A stretch of 64,000 nucleotides of DNA, from the NCBI GenBank assembly GCA_000818945.1, contig KN805417.1:1-64000 (forward strand). The letters are read 5' to 3'. Both the position numbers and the translations under genes were made by a program. The stretch's first letter is position 1. The number at the start of each line of letters is the position of its first letter. Below the pieces are notes generated by a model. That model was not told the DNA's origin, searched no databases, and was given only the letters and a program-made list of their open reading frames with translations. Positions 1-10,545 of this stretch are shown one piece after another. This stretch comes from Schizochytrium sp. CCTCC M209059. Lineage: Eukaryota > Sar > Bigyra > Thraustochytrida > Thraustochytriidae.

Positions 1-1439
1 GGAACGAGTTTGCCATCGGCTCGATTTCTGAGCCACCTGACTGGTTGGCTGGCTGGCTGGTTGGCTGGCTGGCAGGCGGAGCACAACGACACGACATGAC
101 ACCACCGCTGCCGGTCGGTCGCCTACCTTCAATCCATCCACCCGTCTCGTCCACCAACTTGTCCGCGTACAGCAGCAGCCGTTTGCCGGCTCCCGCACGA
201 GGTTGTGCACGTATGTTAGTCGCCTTTCAAGTACGTGCAAACAAGCTAGTAGCGAAAGACAGGCGACTCGCGCGCTCGATCGAATCGCGCGTTCGACTCG
301 CCTCGCCTCTCGCCTCGCTCCGCACACAGCCAGCCAAGGTTTCGGTCGCGATCTTGTCGCGCGCGCCAGGCCCCGGATTTCTCCCCCCCACCCGAGTTCG
401 TACGAAGCACGAGGGCCCCTTCGACTTCGCGAAGCACGAGCCCAGGTTCGCGCCTCTCGCACCCACACAGCGACCACCGCATTGACCGACACACCGCCCT
501 CCACTGCCCTTCACCACCCTCCACCGTCTGCGGTGGCAGGTAGCTGTGGTATATGCGATGGCTGCGATGGCTGCGGTGGCTGCGGGGTCCACTGCGACGG
601 GGGCCGCGCGAGCGGAACGAGGGCCCAGGTCATCCTCGGGTTCTTGTTGGACGCCGACCCCCGCGTGCTTGTTCCGCATTGGCACGGCCAGCCCCACGCT
701 CTACGTCTCTGTCCAGCCGCCGCGTCTGTCCGTCCGGACACCTTCCCGGCTCCCCGCCGGCCTCGCGCCGGCAAGCAGGGACGCGATGCAGCGGCGATCG
801 CGGCAAAGCAAGGCAAGCCAAGCCACGCAAAAGCGCACACCGTGGAGACTTACATAAATCGCTGCTCTGCTGCAGCTGCATCACGCGCGCGTCTTTCTGG
901 TCTTTCTCGCGGCGCGATCGCCTCGCCCGACGTCTTTCATCGCGTCGCCTCACGTTGCCTTCGTCGGGGGCAGCTCAGCGCCTGGCCCTGCTCGCCGCGC
1001 GTCGGCCTCGGCGCCACGCTCAGGCGAGGCGAGTTCCGACGCGGAAGCGTCCACACGGCGGAGGCGGCCGGCGGGACGCGAGCTCCCCTCCCGTGCGCTC
1101 GTCCCAAGCGACGCGGCCCACAAGAGGCTTTTTGCGGCAGGCTCCAGCTGTACAGTTCATGTTCGCACAGCCGCAGCGGCGTGCTGGAAGCCGCGACTGT
1201 GGTAGCCGCTGCGGGCTGCGGTAGCCGCCACTGAGCTGCGACGCGGACGTCGAGCGGCACCGCAAAGGTGGGAAAGCAGCAGCCATGGCAGCTGCGAGGA
1301 GCGTCCAGGACGAGTTTGCGGTAAGAGAGCGAAGGTTTCCCGGTCAAGCTGCGGGTAGAACGCTGTGCAAAGAAAGTTCGAAGAAAGGCCGCGCCTACTG
1401 TGCGTCCTAGGCTTTGCAGCAACCCCGCAGCTAATAGAT
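1..1439. other. GC-rich intergenic DNA, possible short 5' exon
   Basis: No convincing gene is seen here. A GGCT/GGTT tandem run lies at about 40-75. Several open frames exist on both strands, but their translations are Arg/Ala/Ser/Pro-rich, without domains, as expected of GC-rich non-coding DNA. One item may belong to the kinase that follows. An ATG at 1285 opens 12 codons ending at a GTAAGA donor at 1321. An acceptor ending in CCGCAG at 1430 would join them in phase to the kinase frame, giving a 110-nt intron. This is a splice prediction by eye only. Confidence 0.4.
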
Positions 1440-2750
1440 ATGCGCTCTTGCGGGGTCGCATGCAGGGAGGATCTGAAAGAAGCGAAAGACAGGCAGCCGG
1501 GCGAGCCGCGCCGTCATGCCCTGCGGCTCCAGCGCGGCAAACCGCCTTTGGGTGCAGAGTTGATATCACGCGCGGAGAGACGCCGGAGGATGAGCGAACG
1601 GGGCTTGAGCAGCGCCTCTGGGCGCCGGCGAGGGGCTGAGGAGGCCACGGAGCGGACGCAGGTACAGAAGGCTTGCGAGGCCCGCTCGTCGGCGGTGGAA
1701 AAGGATGTCTCGGAGTACCCCTGCAACGAGGTTCTTAGCGAGCAGGACTCCCAAGAGGACGTCGAGGTGGCGGTTAAGGAAGTAGACGTCAAAGAGGCGG
1801 CGACTGACATGCAGGGCCTCGAGGAAGAGCTAGAGGAAGAGGAGAAGGTCTTTTGGCATTGTGGTCTGTCCCTTGCTGGTCAATTCGGCGTGCGTCTAAA
1901 TCAGAGGGCACTTGACAAGGGCGTCATAATCAAGCGGCTAGCGGAAGAAAGTACACCTCCGTCGCATGAGCTTGATGTGCTGCGCAACGAGGTGATACGC
2001 ACGAGCCCCTTCATCGTTGACCTGGTTTGTGTGATTCATGTTAGTTCATGCAAACACCTTGTTCTCGAGAACTGCATCTTTGGCGACCTCACGCACGTGT
2101 GGGAAGCGCGCGGGCTTCTGACGATCGCGCAGACTATGCGTATTGCTGCAGGAGTCTCGCTCGGTCTCGAGGCCTTGCACAGTCAAGGGTATATTCATGG
2201 CGACATCAAGCCGGAAAACATTTGCTTTGACGGTTCAGGCCATGTAAAAATCATAGACTTTGGACTATCCCAGGTAGTCCAAGTTGCAACACGTGCGGCC
2301 ACGCATTCGAAACCGTGGGCCATCGTAAGAGGATCTGGTACGCTCAATTATGCATCTCCGGAGGTCCTCTGTCGCGAAGCACATCGATTCGAATGTGACT
2401 GGTGGGCTTTTGGGGTCCTTTTGTACGAGAGCATTTCGGGCCTGGCACCCTGGACTGCACCGGTGAATGATCTACAAGCTATTTGCGACGAAATTTGCAC
2501 CCAAGATGTCTTCTTTCAGGATGTCTTTGACTCAATTCCAGAGATTGTGGATCTGATTCAAGGTCTCTTGCAGCGGATCCCAGCTCAACGATTTGGTTTC
2601 AGCGGGCTATGTGGTGCCTTCAAGGCGCATCCTGCATGGGCTCTCGCTGTAACTGCTGACGCTGGCATTGTGTCCAAAAGTTGGAGCTGGTCGCTTGTCC
2701 AACGTCGCGAGTTGGCAATCTTAAGTGAGCCGTTGACCGTCTCACTCTGA
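1440..2750 (+). CDS. Protein kinase, non-RD (HGD) type
   Basis: This is a eukaryotic protein kinase of about 436 residues from the ATG at 1440; ATG 1590 is a second possible start, and a spliced start at 1285 is possible. The first 130 residues are charged and Glu-rich, with no domain. The kinase domain then shows a G-Q-F-G-V nucleotide loop, VIIK as the ATP-anchoring lysine motif, HGDIKPEN as catalytic loop, IIDFGLS as metal-binding motif and GSGTLNYASPEV before the activation-segment APE position. The HRD arginine is glycine, so this is a non-RD kinase, usually not switched by activation-loop phosphorylation. Two further kinases with the same HGD loop lie at 33894 and 36412, which suggests a lineage-expanded family. 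Substrate unknown. It converges on the gene ending at 3030. Confidence 0.8.
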   Translation: MRSCGVACREDLKEAKDRQPGEPRRHALRLQRGKPPLGAELISRAERRRRMSERGLSSASGRRRGAEEATERTQVQKACEARSSAVEKDVSEYPCNEVLSEQDSQEDVEVAVKEVDVKEAATDMQGLEEELEEEEKVFWHCGLSLAGQFGVRLNQRALDKGVIIKRLAEESTPPSHELDVLRNEVIRTSPFIVDLVCVIHVSSCKHLVLENCIFGDLTHVWEARGLLTIAQTMRIAAGVSLGLEALHSQGYIHGDIKPENICFDGSGHVKIIDFGLSQVVQVATRAATHSKPWAIVRGSGTLNYASPEVLCREAHRFECDWWAFGVLLYESISGLAPWTAPVNDLQAICDEICTQDVFFQDVFDSIPEIVDLIQGLLQRIPAQRFGFSGLCGAFKAHPAWALAVTADAGIVSKSWSWSLVQRRELAILSEPLTVSL

Positions 2751-3029
2751 AACAATCTTTTCGTATATTACTTTACCATGAAGTCACACATTACATTTTC
2801 CTGCATTCATGTTATTTAGATTGGTCATCGATGACGAAGCTATAGTTCGAACGTTTTGAATTAAGTAGACTTGAGGCTTGTATTGGGGGAATCATTCGCG
2901 GAAAGAAACTAAAACACGAAGCCCTTGCTTGCTGGTAAACTTTGTCTTCGTGTCAAAGATTGCGGCAAATAATGATTATGGTTGTAAAGATGCTAGAGAG
3001 AAGGCTTCTCGGGCTCTCATTTGAAACAA

Positions 3030-4931
3030 TCACATCTGATTAGCCTCCTTCTCGCATGCTTGAATAATCTGCTCAAGAGCAAATTGATCAAGCTGCTTTA
3101 GTCCGAGACTCGCCTCACTCTCGAAACCTGTTGCAACGAGAATGTCGCCCCGCAAACGCAACAGGTGTGCTTTGATATCTTCTGCATCGAAAGTGTTCGA
3201 GAGAAGTCCTCGCGCATGGAGCCAGCGCCTCGTGGACTCCTCCACGTCGCCCGCGCGTATCTCCAAGAGCGTCAGGTTGTACAAGACGTCCTCACAGACA
3301 AGTGGTAGTGCAGACAGTTGCGGTGCTCGTGCACGCAGGCTTTGAGCTTGGAAATGACAACCTCGGAGCGTTTTGATGACGGCAAGACCGTAATCCTGAA
3401 ACGCGAGGCCGGCGCGATCTGCGAGTGTCGCACTGACAAGTGTGTGATTTATACATGCTTCGAGTGCCACGAGCTCATCTTCGTCTGATTTTCGCTGCTG
3501 TAGCAGCGTGGCAACTTGAGAGAGTTCGGCGCCCGCATTTGCGAGGGAGCGGGCTTGAAAAAGATCAGCCCAGCCCTTGCTCGTTTCGGCGCTTGCCATA
3601 TGTAAAAGTGAAACGTCCACAAATTTACCCTCGGCAAGATCGCAAGCAATGCGAAACGAGGGCGCGAGCTCGGTAGTATTTTGCGTGGCGTCAAGAACAT
3701 AGGTTGCAAGTTTGGGCCTTTTGCCTCGCAAGCACGCAACAATGAGGTCACCCGCGAGGCATGCAATCTTGCACGGCGATGGGCATCGTGAACACTTTCC
3801 CTCGTTGAGTGAAACCGAAAGGCAAATATTTCGGTATTCCTTCGATCCTGTTGGATGCTCTTGGGACGTCAGCAATTCGAGGTGCGCCGCGTAAAGGCGA
3901 ATGAAGAGGTCGCAGCTTTGTGCAGAGAACTCGTCTGCGCCAGCCTCTGCTGCGGCTACAATTGATTCCAGTGCTGCGCGCGAGCTCACCAAAACGTCTC
4001 GTGTGGCTTTGGCGTGCACAATGGCCTCTTCAAAGCTCGCCAAAGCCTCGTGTGGGCGCCCACATTGCCGCAACAGGTTTCCGCGCAAAAGTTGCTCATG
4101 CGCATACAATAGGGGGGTTTGCGAGGGTCTGTTCAGTACTACAATGGAGTCTTCGATCGACATTCCCTTGTTGAGGCTTTGGATTGCATCCGTGTAAAGA
4201 AAATGGTTCCGGGTTCTCTGTACATCGGCTGCTGCGAGAGTGGCAAGGTTGAAGATGTGTTTTGTCTCATCACTGGTGCAATGTGCCGCAGCAAGCGCAC
4301 TTTGCAAGCCAAGAGCTTCTCGACGTGTGGCGTCCATATCATTTTGTGCCCATGTGACTACCGTGCGCAATGCGCGCCTGATGAGATCTTTATTCTTGTC
4401 ATCTGCAAGGTGCCGGTTGGAGTCTGCAAGCACGGGTGATTTTCGCAGATCTTTTAGCATCTCGGACGACAAAAGGGATTGTGCGTGGTGATTGCCCGCT
4501 GCGAGGATCATCCAGCAAGCGCGCGCAGCGTCCCAGCCGGCGTCTGGCGCGTGTGCCTTTTGCAAGAGCACGTCAAGGATTGGGGCCTCTTCATCGCGAC
4601 CTGTCTCGGGCCGCTGCTGTTTTTCGCGCGTGTTTGCGAGAAGATGGCCATCCTTGGCAAAGGTACGTAGTTGCTGCAGACTCATGCGTGCGGGGCTGCT
4701 CGTGCTCTCTGTCTGCGCCGCGGCCCTCGCACTGACACGCGACGTGCCAATAATCTGGTTATAGGCTTTCAGCAAGTTGTGTTGTAGTAGGCCTGACTTT
4801 GATCGAAGGGCGCCACTGGTCACTCCACTCACACTGGCATTAGGCCCATGGGCAGAAAAATAAAATAAAAACGATGATGGCAAGCGACGATTACTCATAA
4901 AAAGTAGTAGGCCTATCTCACAGTCGTTCAT
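3030..4931 (-). CDS. TPR-like helical repeat protein, function unknown
   Basis: This gene encodes about 633 residues from the ATG at 4931; a later ATG at 4686 would give about 551. The protein is almost entirely alpha-helical. One stretch in the first half, with a gap of the type L-R-G-N-L-L-R-Q-C-G-R-P-H-E-A-L, looks like a tetratricopeptide repeat, and similar helical pairs follow. A Cys cluster of the form CxxCxxxC lies near residue 390. I do not recognise the family. The first 40 residues are hydrophobic and Phe/Ser-rich and may be untranslated sequence. The gene starts only 45 nt after the stop of the NCA2 gene on the same strand, so its promoter must lie inside that gene or the true start is further in. 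Confidence 0.6.
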   Translation of the reverse strand: MNDCEIGLLLFMSNRRLPSSFLFYFSAHGPNASVSGVTSGALRSKSGLLQHNLLKAYNQIIGTSRVSARAAAQTESTSSPARMSLQQLRTFAKDGHLLANTREKQQRPETGRDEEAPILDVLLQKAHAPDAGWDAARACWMILAAGNHHAQSLLSSEMLKDLRKSPVLADSNRHLADDKNKDLIRRALRTVVTWAQNDMDATRREALGLQSALAAAHCTSDETKHIFNLATLAAADVQRTRNHFLYTDAIQSLNKGMSIEDSIVVLNRPSQTPLLYAHEQLLRGNLLRQCGRPHEALASFEEAIVHAKATRDVLVSSRAALESIVAAAEAGADEFSAQSCDLFIRLYAAHLELLTSQEHPTGSKEYRNICLSVSLNEGKCSRCPSPCKIACLAGDLIVACLRGKRPKLATYVLDATQNTTELAPSFRIACDLAEGKFVDVSLLHMASAETSKGWADLFQARSLANAGAELSQVATLLQQRKSDEDELVALEACINHTLVSATLADRAGLAFQDYGLAVIKTLRGCHFQAQSLRARAPQLSALPLVCEDVLYNLTLLEIRAGDVEESTRRWLHARGLLSNTFDAEDIKAHLLRLRGDILVATGFESEASLGLKQLDQFALEQIIQACEKEANQM

Positions 4932-4976
4932 TTTCAATCGTGAAGCTGATCATTGCGCGCTTGCCTGGCATCACAA

Positions 4977-6728
4977 TCACACGGACGTACAAATAAGAAG
5001 CAAAAGCTGGTTGCAGGCCGTCATTCTCGCCGATGTATCAAGGCCCGTGCGACCAAGAACAGCAGCCACCATTTCGTCAGGATCCTCAACTTGAGGGACA
5101 GGTGCCGTTGCGAGAGTCCGGCGTAGGCGGAATGCTGCCTCAGTAATGCGTCCTTCGCGCTCAGCAAGCCGGTCTTCGTCACCCAGGGCACCTATCCCAG
5201 ACCCTTCCTTGGAAATGGTGCTTTCAGCACGATGGAGTGCATTAATGCTGGCGGCGAGCTCGAGCGCTTCATTGCGAAGCCGAAAGGTTAGTTGGTTCCG
5301 GCTCTGGGTGTCGTTGATGAGCATGTAGTATAGAGAGCGGGCGCCGTTATAAAGCGCGCCGAGAGCCAAGAGAGCGGGCGCCAAGACCACGAGCTGGGTG
5401 TTGAACTTGTTTTCCTCGAGAAGTGTGTCGATCATGAGCATGGCGTCGAGAAGCTCGGTTTTCACGTACTGGACCTGAATGAGCGCGAGTTCGACAAGAT
5501 GACCGGTGACAGCGCCTCGAATCGGAGATTGAATTTCTTTCTCGTAGTCGTGCGAAATAAGTCTGAGGTCAGCCTCGGAGATTTTGTTGCCGGGGACCTC
5601 GCCGATAGCATGTGTTGCCTCGCGATGGTTCTCAATCATGCGGCGAAGGCTTTGGCGCGCGTCTCTAACTGCGGCCTCATCGGTCTGTCGCTTCGACATT
5701 TCCCGCTCGGAGCGCAGAAACATTTGCTCTGCAATCGTACGCGATGGAATGATGACGTGGTCGCAAAGCCAGTCCCAAAAGAGGACGGCCTGGTGACGAA
5801 GAGGAAGCCTTCCGGCCTTGAGGTTTACTGCGGCACCGTGCGCCTCGTTACGAAGCGTGGCGAGGCCTGCCCGAGTCTTGTTGAGAAGACCGGCCTTGGA
5901 ATCGTCGTCATTTTGTGTCATAAAGTTCACAAAACGGAGAGTACCACGCGCCACAAAAAAGACGGCGACACCGCCCGCAGCAAGCTTGAGTAGCTGCTTG
6001 GGCGCGAGCAGACGGTCGTACAGGGGCACACGATCTTGTAGTTCGTAGAGGCGGTCTTGGTCAAGTGTCAGGGAGAGCGGCTGCGGATTCTCGGGATTTG
6101 TTGTTGTCGCCGTCGTGGTTCCAACAATGGCGCTCGTAACGGCTTCTGTAATCGCGGCGCGCAGACCCGTCGATCTGATGCCACTGAGGCCCGAGAGAAG
6201 GAGATCAGCACGCTCCGAGCTCGAGAGAGCATGGTCAGCGCGCAAAAGATTATCCAAGAGGCGCTCAGCAGCCTCGATGGGCTTGCGTGCTTCCGCTCCT
6301 GCGAGCTCCCCGCTCGACACGCGGCGCAAGTTGCCCATGATGTGCTCGCATTTTCCAAGGATGCGTCGTCCGCGCGCAAGATGCTCGCGCACGTGCACGA
6401 TTTCTTCCGCGGGGTCTTCGGAGGAGAGCTTTGTGCGCAAGAGACCGAGAACTCCAAAACGTTCGCGCCAGCGCCGACGCCAGTAGCGTTCGATCTCGTC
6501 GAGGGGTCTTAGCTCGCGAAGCACGCGCTGCACTGCAAATTGGATTTGTGCAGCAAGCTGCGCTGCCTTGCTGACCTCGCTAACATGGTGGTCACTCTGC
6601 GCCTCGCCAATCTGATCAAGCGCGGTCTCGTCGCCCGCGAGCGAGATCGCCGCCAGATTCCCTCCAAGGCCGTCCTGGTCGCTGATTTCCGCGAGCTCTC
6701 GGCGGGAAACGTGCAGGACCACGGCCAT
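4977..6728 (-). CDS. NCA2: NCA2/DGS1-family mitochondrial membrane protein
   Basis: The product is about 583 residues from the ATG at 6728, which has a good context. The C-terminal half carries the NCA2 domain. A run beginning D-Y-E-K-E-I-Q-S-P-I, followed by G-H-L-V-E-L-A-L-I-Q-V-Q and an E-N-K-F-N segment, matches yeast NCA2 and plant DGS1. Two hydrophobic helices are visible, one before the domain (LAAGGVAVFFVARG) and one near its end (LVVLAPALLALGALY). In yeast NCA2 influences expression of the mitochondrial ATP6-ATP8 mRNA, and DGS1 sits in the plant mitochondrial outer membrane and affects lipid traffic. Location in mitochondria is therefore likely here by homology. The N-terminal half is charged and helical. 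Confidence 0.8.
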   Translation of the reverse strand: MAVVLHVSRRELAEISDQDGLGGNLAAISLAGDETALDQIGEAQSDHHVSEVSKAAQLAAQIQFAVQRVLRELRPLDEIERYWRRRWRERFGVLGLLRTKLSSEDPAEEIVHVREHLARGRRILGKCEHIMGNLRRVSSGELAGAEARKPIEAAERLLDNLLRADHALSSSERADLLLSGLSGIRSTGLRAAITEAVTSAIVGTTTATTTNPENPQPLSLTLDQDRLYELQDRVPLYDRLLAPKQLLKLAAGGVAVFFVARGTLRFVNFMTQNDDDSKAGLLNKTRAGLATLRNEAHGAAVNLKAGRLPLRHQAVLFWDWLCDHVIIPSRTIAEQMFLRSEREMSKRQTDEAAVRDARQSLRRMIENHREATHAIGEVPGNKISEADLRLISHDYEKEIQSPIRGAVTGHLVELALIQVQYVKTELLDAMLMIDTLLEENKFNTQLVVLAPALLALGALYNGARSLYYMLINDTQSRNQLTFRLRNEALELAASINALHRAESTISKEGSGIGALGDEDRLAEREGRITEAAFRLRRTLATAPVPQVEDPDEMVAAVLGRTGLDTSARMTACNQLLLLICTSV

Positions 6729-9477
6729 GGTCTGTCCGAACAAACCCGTCCTTTTTCCTGCTCAAGAAGAACACACTCTCGCCGCTGCCAGACCGACGGC
6801 TGCGAGCAAACGCTTTGCAATCGTCCAGCAGCGCGATCGAGTCTCCCCGCGCACGCGCCGGCGAGCCACTGGATGTAGCTCTTGCATTTGATCGGGCGCT
6901 CATGTCATTGGCGATGGCGAGAGCCTCAGGCGCTTTTTCTTTTATTTTTTCTGCTGTTTTTTTGCGCTATCTTTTGGCGGTTTCGTGCTTCAAGTGGACG
7001 TTTCGAGGGCGTTGACGCGCTGCCGTTTCGCACCGCGGTTCCGTCCTTCCGCATTGCTAGGTTCCCTGTATTCCCCGGAGAGTTCGGGGAAATAGCTTGG
7101 CTTGGCACGCGCCATCACCACTGAGATTAAGTTGCCATCCGCTCCTCCTGACGGCTCACCGGAGGTTCCGAATCTACCGAGTCGAGCGCGGCGCGCTGCT
7201 GGAAGAATGTATAGAGGAAACTCCACTGGACGTTTTTGCCGATGGTTCCTCTCCTGGAAGCGTGCCCGCGATGCATAGATTTAAGGTGGGTTTTGAGTGT
7301 GTGTTATTAGACGCCACTTCATGCGAGGACGGCGCAGTGCTGCCCGGTTAAGGTGGACGTTCAAACCGCCGCGCCATGCCTTTCGGGCAGGAAAAATCTT
7401 TGTTTCACTTGCGCGCGCGAGAGGTCGACTTGGCGGGCCGCGATGCCCATTGTGTGGGAGCACATAGTCCATTTGCGGGAACGCTCGTCACCCGCCGCTG
7501 TGCATTTTGGATTCAAACCAAAGCAATTCGTCCAATCCGATTCAAACCCGAAAGAAAGCTACGCGCAACCAAGGTACGTGACCCCCCCCAACCCATGTGC
7601 GGATCTGCAGCGCCCCGCACGCACGCTCTCGCTCCGCATCTCCCCGGCTTCGGCGTCGGCTTCGTGTGCGCTTCCACGCGCGCCTCGGCTTCCCCGGTTC
7701 GACGGACCGGCCGAGGCTCGGACGCGTCGATTCGTCGAGGCAACGATTCATCCATCCATCCATCAATCCGTCCACCAAGCCCTGCGCTCACGTCTGAGGA
7801 GGCGGGCGGCTGCGGCACGTCTTGCAGACGACCGCGAAGCTCGGCACTCTCGCCGGCCCGTGCCAGTCACTATGGTTAGTGGCAAGCGGCGGCGGCGCCA
7901 AAAGACTGCGCTCCGCTCGGCTTTGCTGTCATACAACACATAACCCGACCACCCTATGCGTCTCGTTTCGCCTCTCGAGAGAGCGAAGACTCGTTCCGGG
8001 GCGGCAGGCCGGCCGGCCGGCCGGCCGGCTTTGATATGCATCCCTTTCTCCAGCCAACTTTCTTTCCCTGCCTCGTGTGACTTGTGTTGCAGCTACAGCC
8101 GCCACGCTCGCCGCCTCCGAGAGCTCGGGGCCGAGTGCTGCGTGGCGCAGCCGGAAGAAGACCTAAGCCAAGCAACTTGAAAAGAAAGAAAGAAAGAAAG
8201 CTATGCAACCATCCTCCACGACGGCGCCGTGGAGCCTGGCTAGCTAGCTCGCTAGCTCGCGGCTCTACTCTGCACTACACGACTCTGCAATACAATGCAA
8301 GGCAAGGCATGATAGCGCAAGTCATTGCGATGCAATGCAGTGTGCAGTGCAATACAATACAGTGCAGTGCAATGCAGTACAATGCAATGCAATGCAAAGC
8401 TGCCTGGTATGTGGAGGCGCGAGATGGATTGAACGATGGATCGATCGATAGATCGACCGACTCGGACCGACCGAGCCCCCGGAGCTTGCTGTTGACGCCT
8501 TCCGCCGTTGGTCGCTCGCTGCAGCTGCCCTGCCTACAGCTAGCTAGCTAGCTAGCTAAGCTTTCAACGGCGCCGTCGCCGGCTCTGGGGCCATTCCTCC
8601 GTCCATTGCTGGCTGGCCGCTTGGCTGGCCGCCTGGCTGGCTGGCTGGCTCCCGCGCACTTGCGGAGCCCTGGAAAAGCTGCGCGGCGGCCCGCCATCGA
8701 CGCAGGTCTTCATCCTTCCATCCATCCATCCGTCCATGTCCATGTCCATGTCTCCTCCCTCCCCGGTCACGCGGCGCGCGCGTCCATGCCACAGCCTCTT
8801 TCTTTGCCCCGGCCGGCCGCAGCTCCGAAGCACCTCCTGCCCTGCAACGCTGGCTTCTCGAGGCCTGCTCCAGCACCTCCACCAGCAGCATCTCCGGCAG
8901 CAGCAGCTCGGCCTCACGGCTTCCTGGAACGGGCAAGGCGATGGAGGATCGATCGATCGATCGATCGATCGATCAATCAGTAGATACGTGGATGGATAGA
9001 TAGATAGAGATGCACGAGGGGTGTAGACGCGTGGATAGGACGTCGTCGTTCCTGAGCAGCGGCAGCAACAGCAACGGCGGGGTTGCGGAGGCAGGCGGCC
9101 CGCGCAACGGCCCGCACCGCCGCCCATTCTCCCTTCCCTCCTTCCCTCCCTCACTTGCTGCCTCGCGTGCTGGCGCGGCGCGGTCAGGATTTGGGGCGAA
9201 GCTGAGCCGGCCGCCCGCCCGTCAGGGGAAAAGCAGGAAGCCGCGGGGAGTTACTGTGCCGAGTCCGAGAGTGAGGTGGGGTGTGGCTGGCTGTCTGTGT
9301 GGTCGGCTTGTTGGCCTGGAACAAAGGCGAAGCCAGCAGGAAAGCAGGCAGGGAGGCAGGCAGTATGGAGGATTGATGCAAGGAGGGCCAAGAAAGCTAA
9401 CTTTGTGCAAAGCAAACCCCGAAAGGAAGCAGACAGGAAGGTAGTGGTAGAAAGCTCGCCAGCGCGCACAGGAAAAG
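6729..9477. repeat. Repeat-rich intergenic region upstream of the cathepsin gene
   Basis: About 2.7 kb hold no gene I can support. Short tandem repeats dominate: GGCC at about 8008-8030, GAAA at 8179-8200, GCTA at 8236-8260 and 8538-8557, a long imperfect 5-bp-period CAATG/CAGTG stretch at about 8284-8400, GGCT at 8605-8650, CATC/GTCCAT at 8715-8755, and GATC/GATA at 8947-9008. Open frames through the repeats give Ser/Arg/Ala- or repeat-coded peptides and were not accepted. One stretch at 7150-7290 reads as somewhat protein-like on the plus strand but has no homology I recognise. Confidence 0.6.
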
Positions 9478-10545
9478 ATGGTTCGCATTGTCGCACTCGT
9501 CGCGCTTGTCGCCGCCCTCGTCGCCGGCGCGGAGGCCAAGGACCGCCGCCCCAGCGAGTTCGTGGTCCTTCCGGGCCACACCAAGCGTGAGTGGAAGACC
9601 CACGACCACGCGCACGAGTACCTCGACAGCAAGAAGCTGCCCAAGAACTGGGACTGGCGTAATGTCAACGGTGTCTCGTACGTAACCAAGTCGCTCAACC
9701 AGCACATTCCCCAGTACTGCGGCTCGTGCTGGGCCCACGGCGCCGCGAGCGCCCTTGCCGACCGCATCAAGATCGCACGCAAGGCCCAGGGCGACGACGT
9801 CAACCTCGCCGTCCAGTACATTCTCAACTGCGGCACAACCGTCGCCGGTAGCTGCCATGGTGGATCCCACACCGGCGCGTACCAGTTCATCAAGGAGAGT
9901 GGCTACATTCCCTACGACACCTGCATGAACTACGCGGCCTGCAGTGCCGAGTCCGAGGAGGGTGACTGCAAGAGCGGTGACTACACTTGCAAGCCCATCA
10001 ACATTTGCCGTACTTGCTCCACGTTCAAGGCTTTTGGCGGCTTCTGCTCCGAGATCGACGTCTTCCCCAACGCCACCGTCGCCGAGTACGGCACCCTCCC
10101 TGACGCCGAGGCCGTCAAGCGCGAGATCTACGCCCGTGGCCCCGTGGCCTGCGGAGTCAACGCCAACGAGCTCTCCGAGTACCAGGGTGGCATCCTCGAC
10201 CTGCCCGACGCCTCGCGCGAGATCGATCACATCGTTTCCACCGTTGGCTGGGGCACCGATGAGGAGACTGGCCGCGAGTACTGGATTGTGCGCAACAGCT
10301 GGGGTGTCTACTGGGGCATGTCCGGCTTTTACAAGATCTACCTCGGCGACAACCAGCTCGGTATGGACACCAACTGCGCCTGGGCCACCCCCGGTCACTT
10401 TACCGAGGAGAACGAGGTCAAATGCTTCGAGGACGGCAGCAACTGCGTCAAGCGCACTCGCTACGTCGACTCGCACGAGATGGGCATCCCTTACGGTGAG
10501 CTCCTCATGCGCGAGCGTGGTGGCTTCAACGCCGAGCTCGTCTAA
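9478..10545 (+). CDS. CTSZ: Cathepsin X/Z-like papain-family cysteine protease
   Basis: The 355-residue product is a C1 peptidase. Residues 1-20 are a clear signal peptide (MVRIVALVALVAALVAGAEA), so it enters the secretory or lysosomal route. The propeptide is very short, as is typical of cathepsin X/Z. The mature part begins near the segment LPKNWDWRNV. The active-site block QHIPQYCGSCWAHG places the nucleophile at Cys84; His251 (IDHIVSTVGWG) and Asn273 (RNSWG) complete the triad. The HIPQY insertion before the active-site Cys is the family hallmark, and cathepsin X acts mainly as a carboxypeptidase. Codon use is strongly biased to C/G-ending codons compared with neighbours, suggesting high expression. 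The last 50 residues extend beyond the usual end of the domain. Confidence 0.95.
   Translation: MVRIVALVALVAALVAGAEAKDRRPSEFVVLPGHTKREWKTHDHAHEYLDSKKLPKNWDWRNVNGVSYVTKSLNQHIPQYCGSCWAHGAASALADRIKIARKAQGDDVNLAVQYILNCGTTVAGSCHGGSHTGAYQFIKESGYIPYDTCMNYAACSAESEEGDCKSGDYTCKPINICRTCSTFKAFGGFCSEIDVFPNATVAEYGTLPDAEAVKREIYARGPVACGVNANELSEYQGGILDLPDASREIDHIVSTVGWGTDEETGREYWIVRNSWGVYWGMSGFYKIYLGDNQLGMDTNCAWATPGHFTEENEVKCFEDGSNCVKRTRYVDSHEMGIPYGELLMRERGGFNAELV

Noticed and set aside
203..1234. Long open frame on the plus strand (343 codons) with overlapping frames on both strands
   Set aside because: GC-rich DNA keeps several frames open at once. The translation is Arg/Ala/Ser/Pro-rich with no domain.
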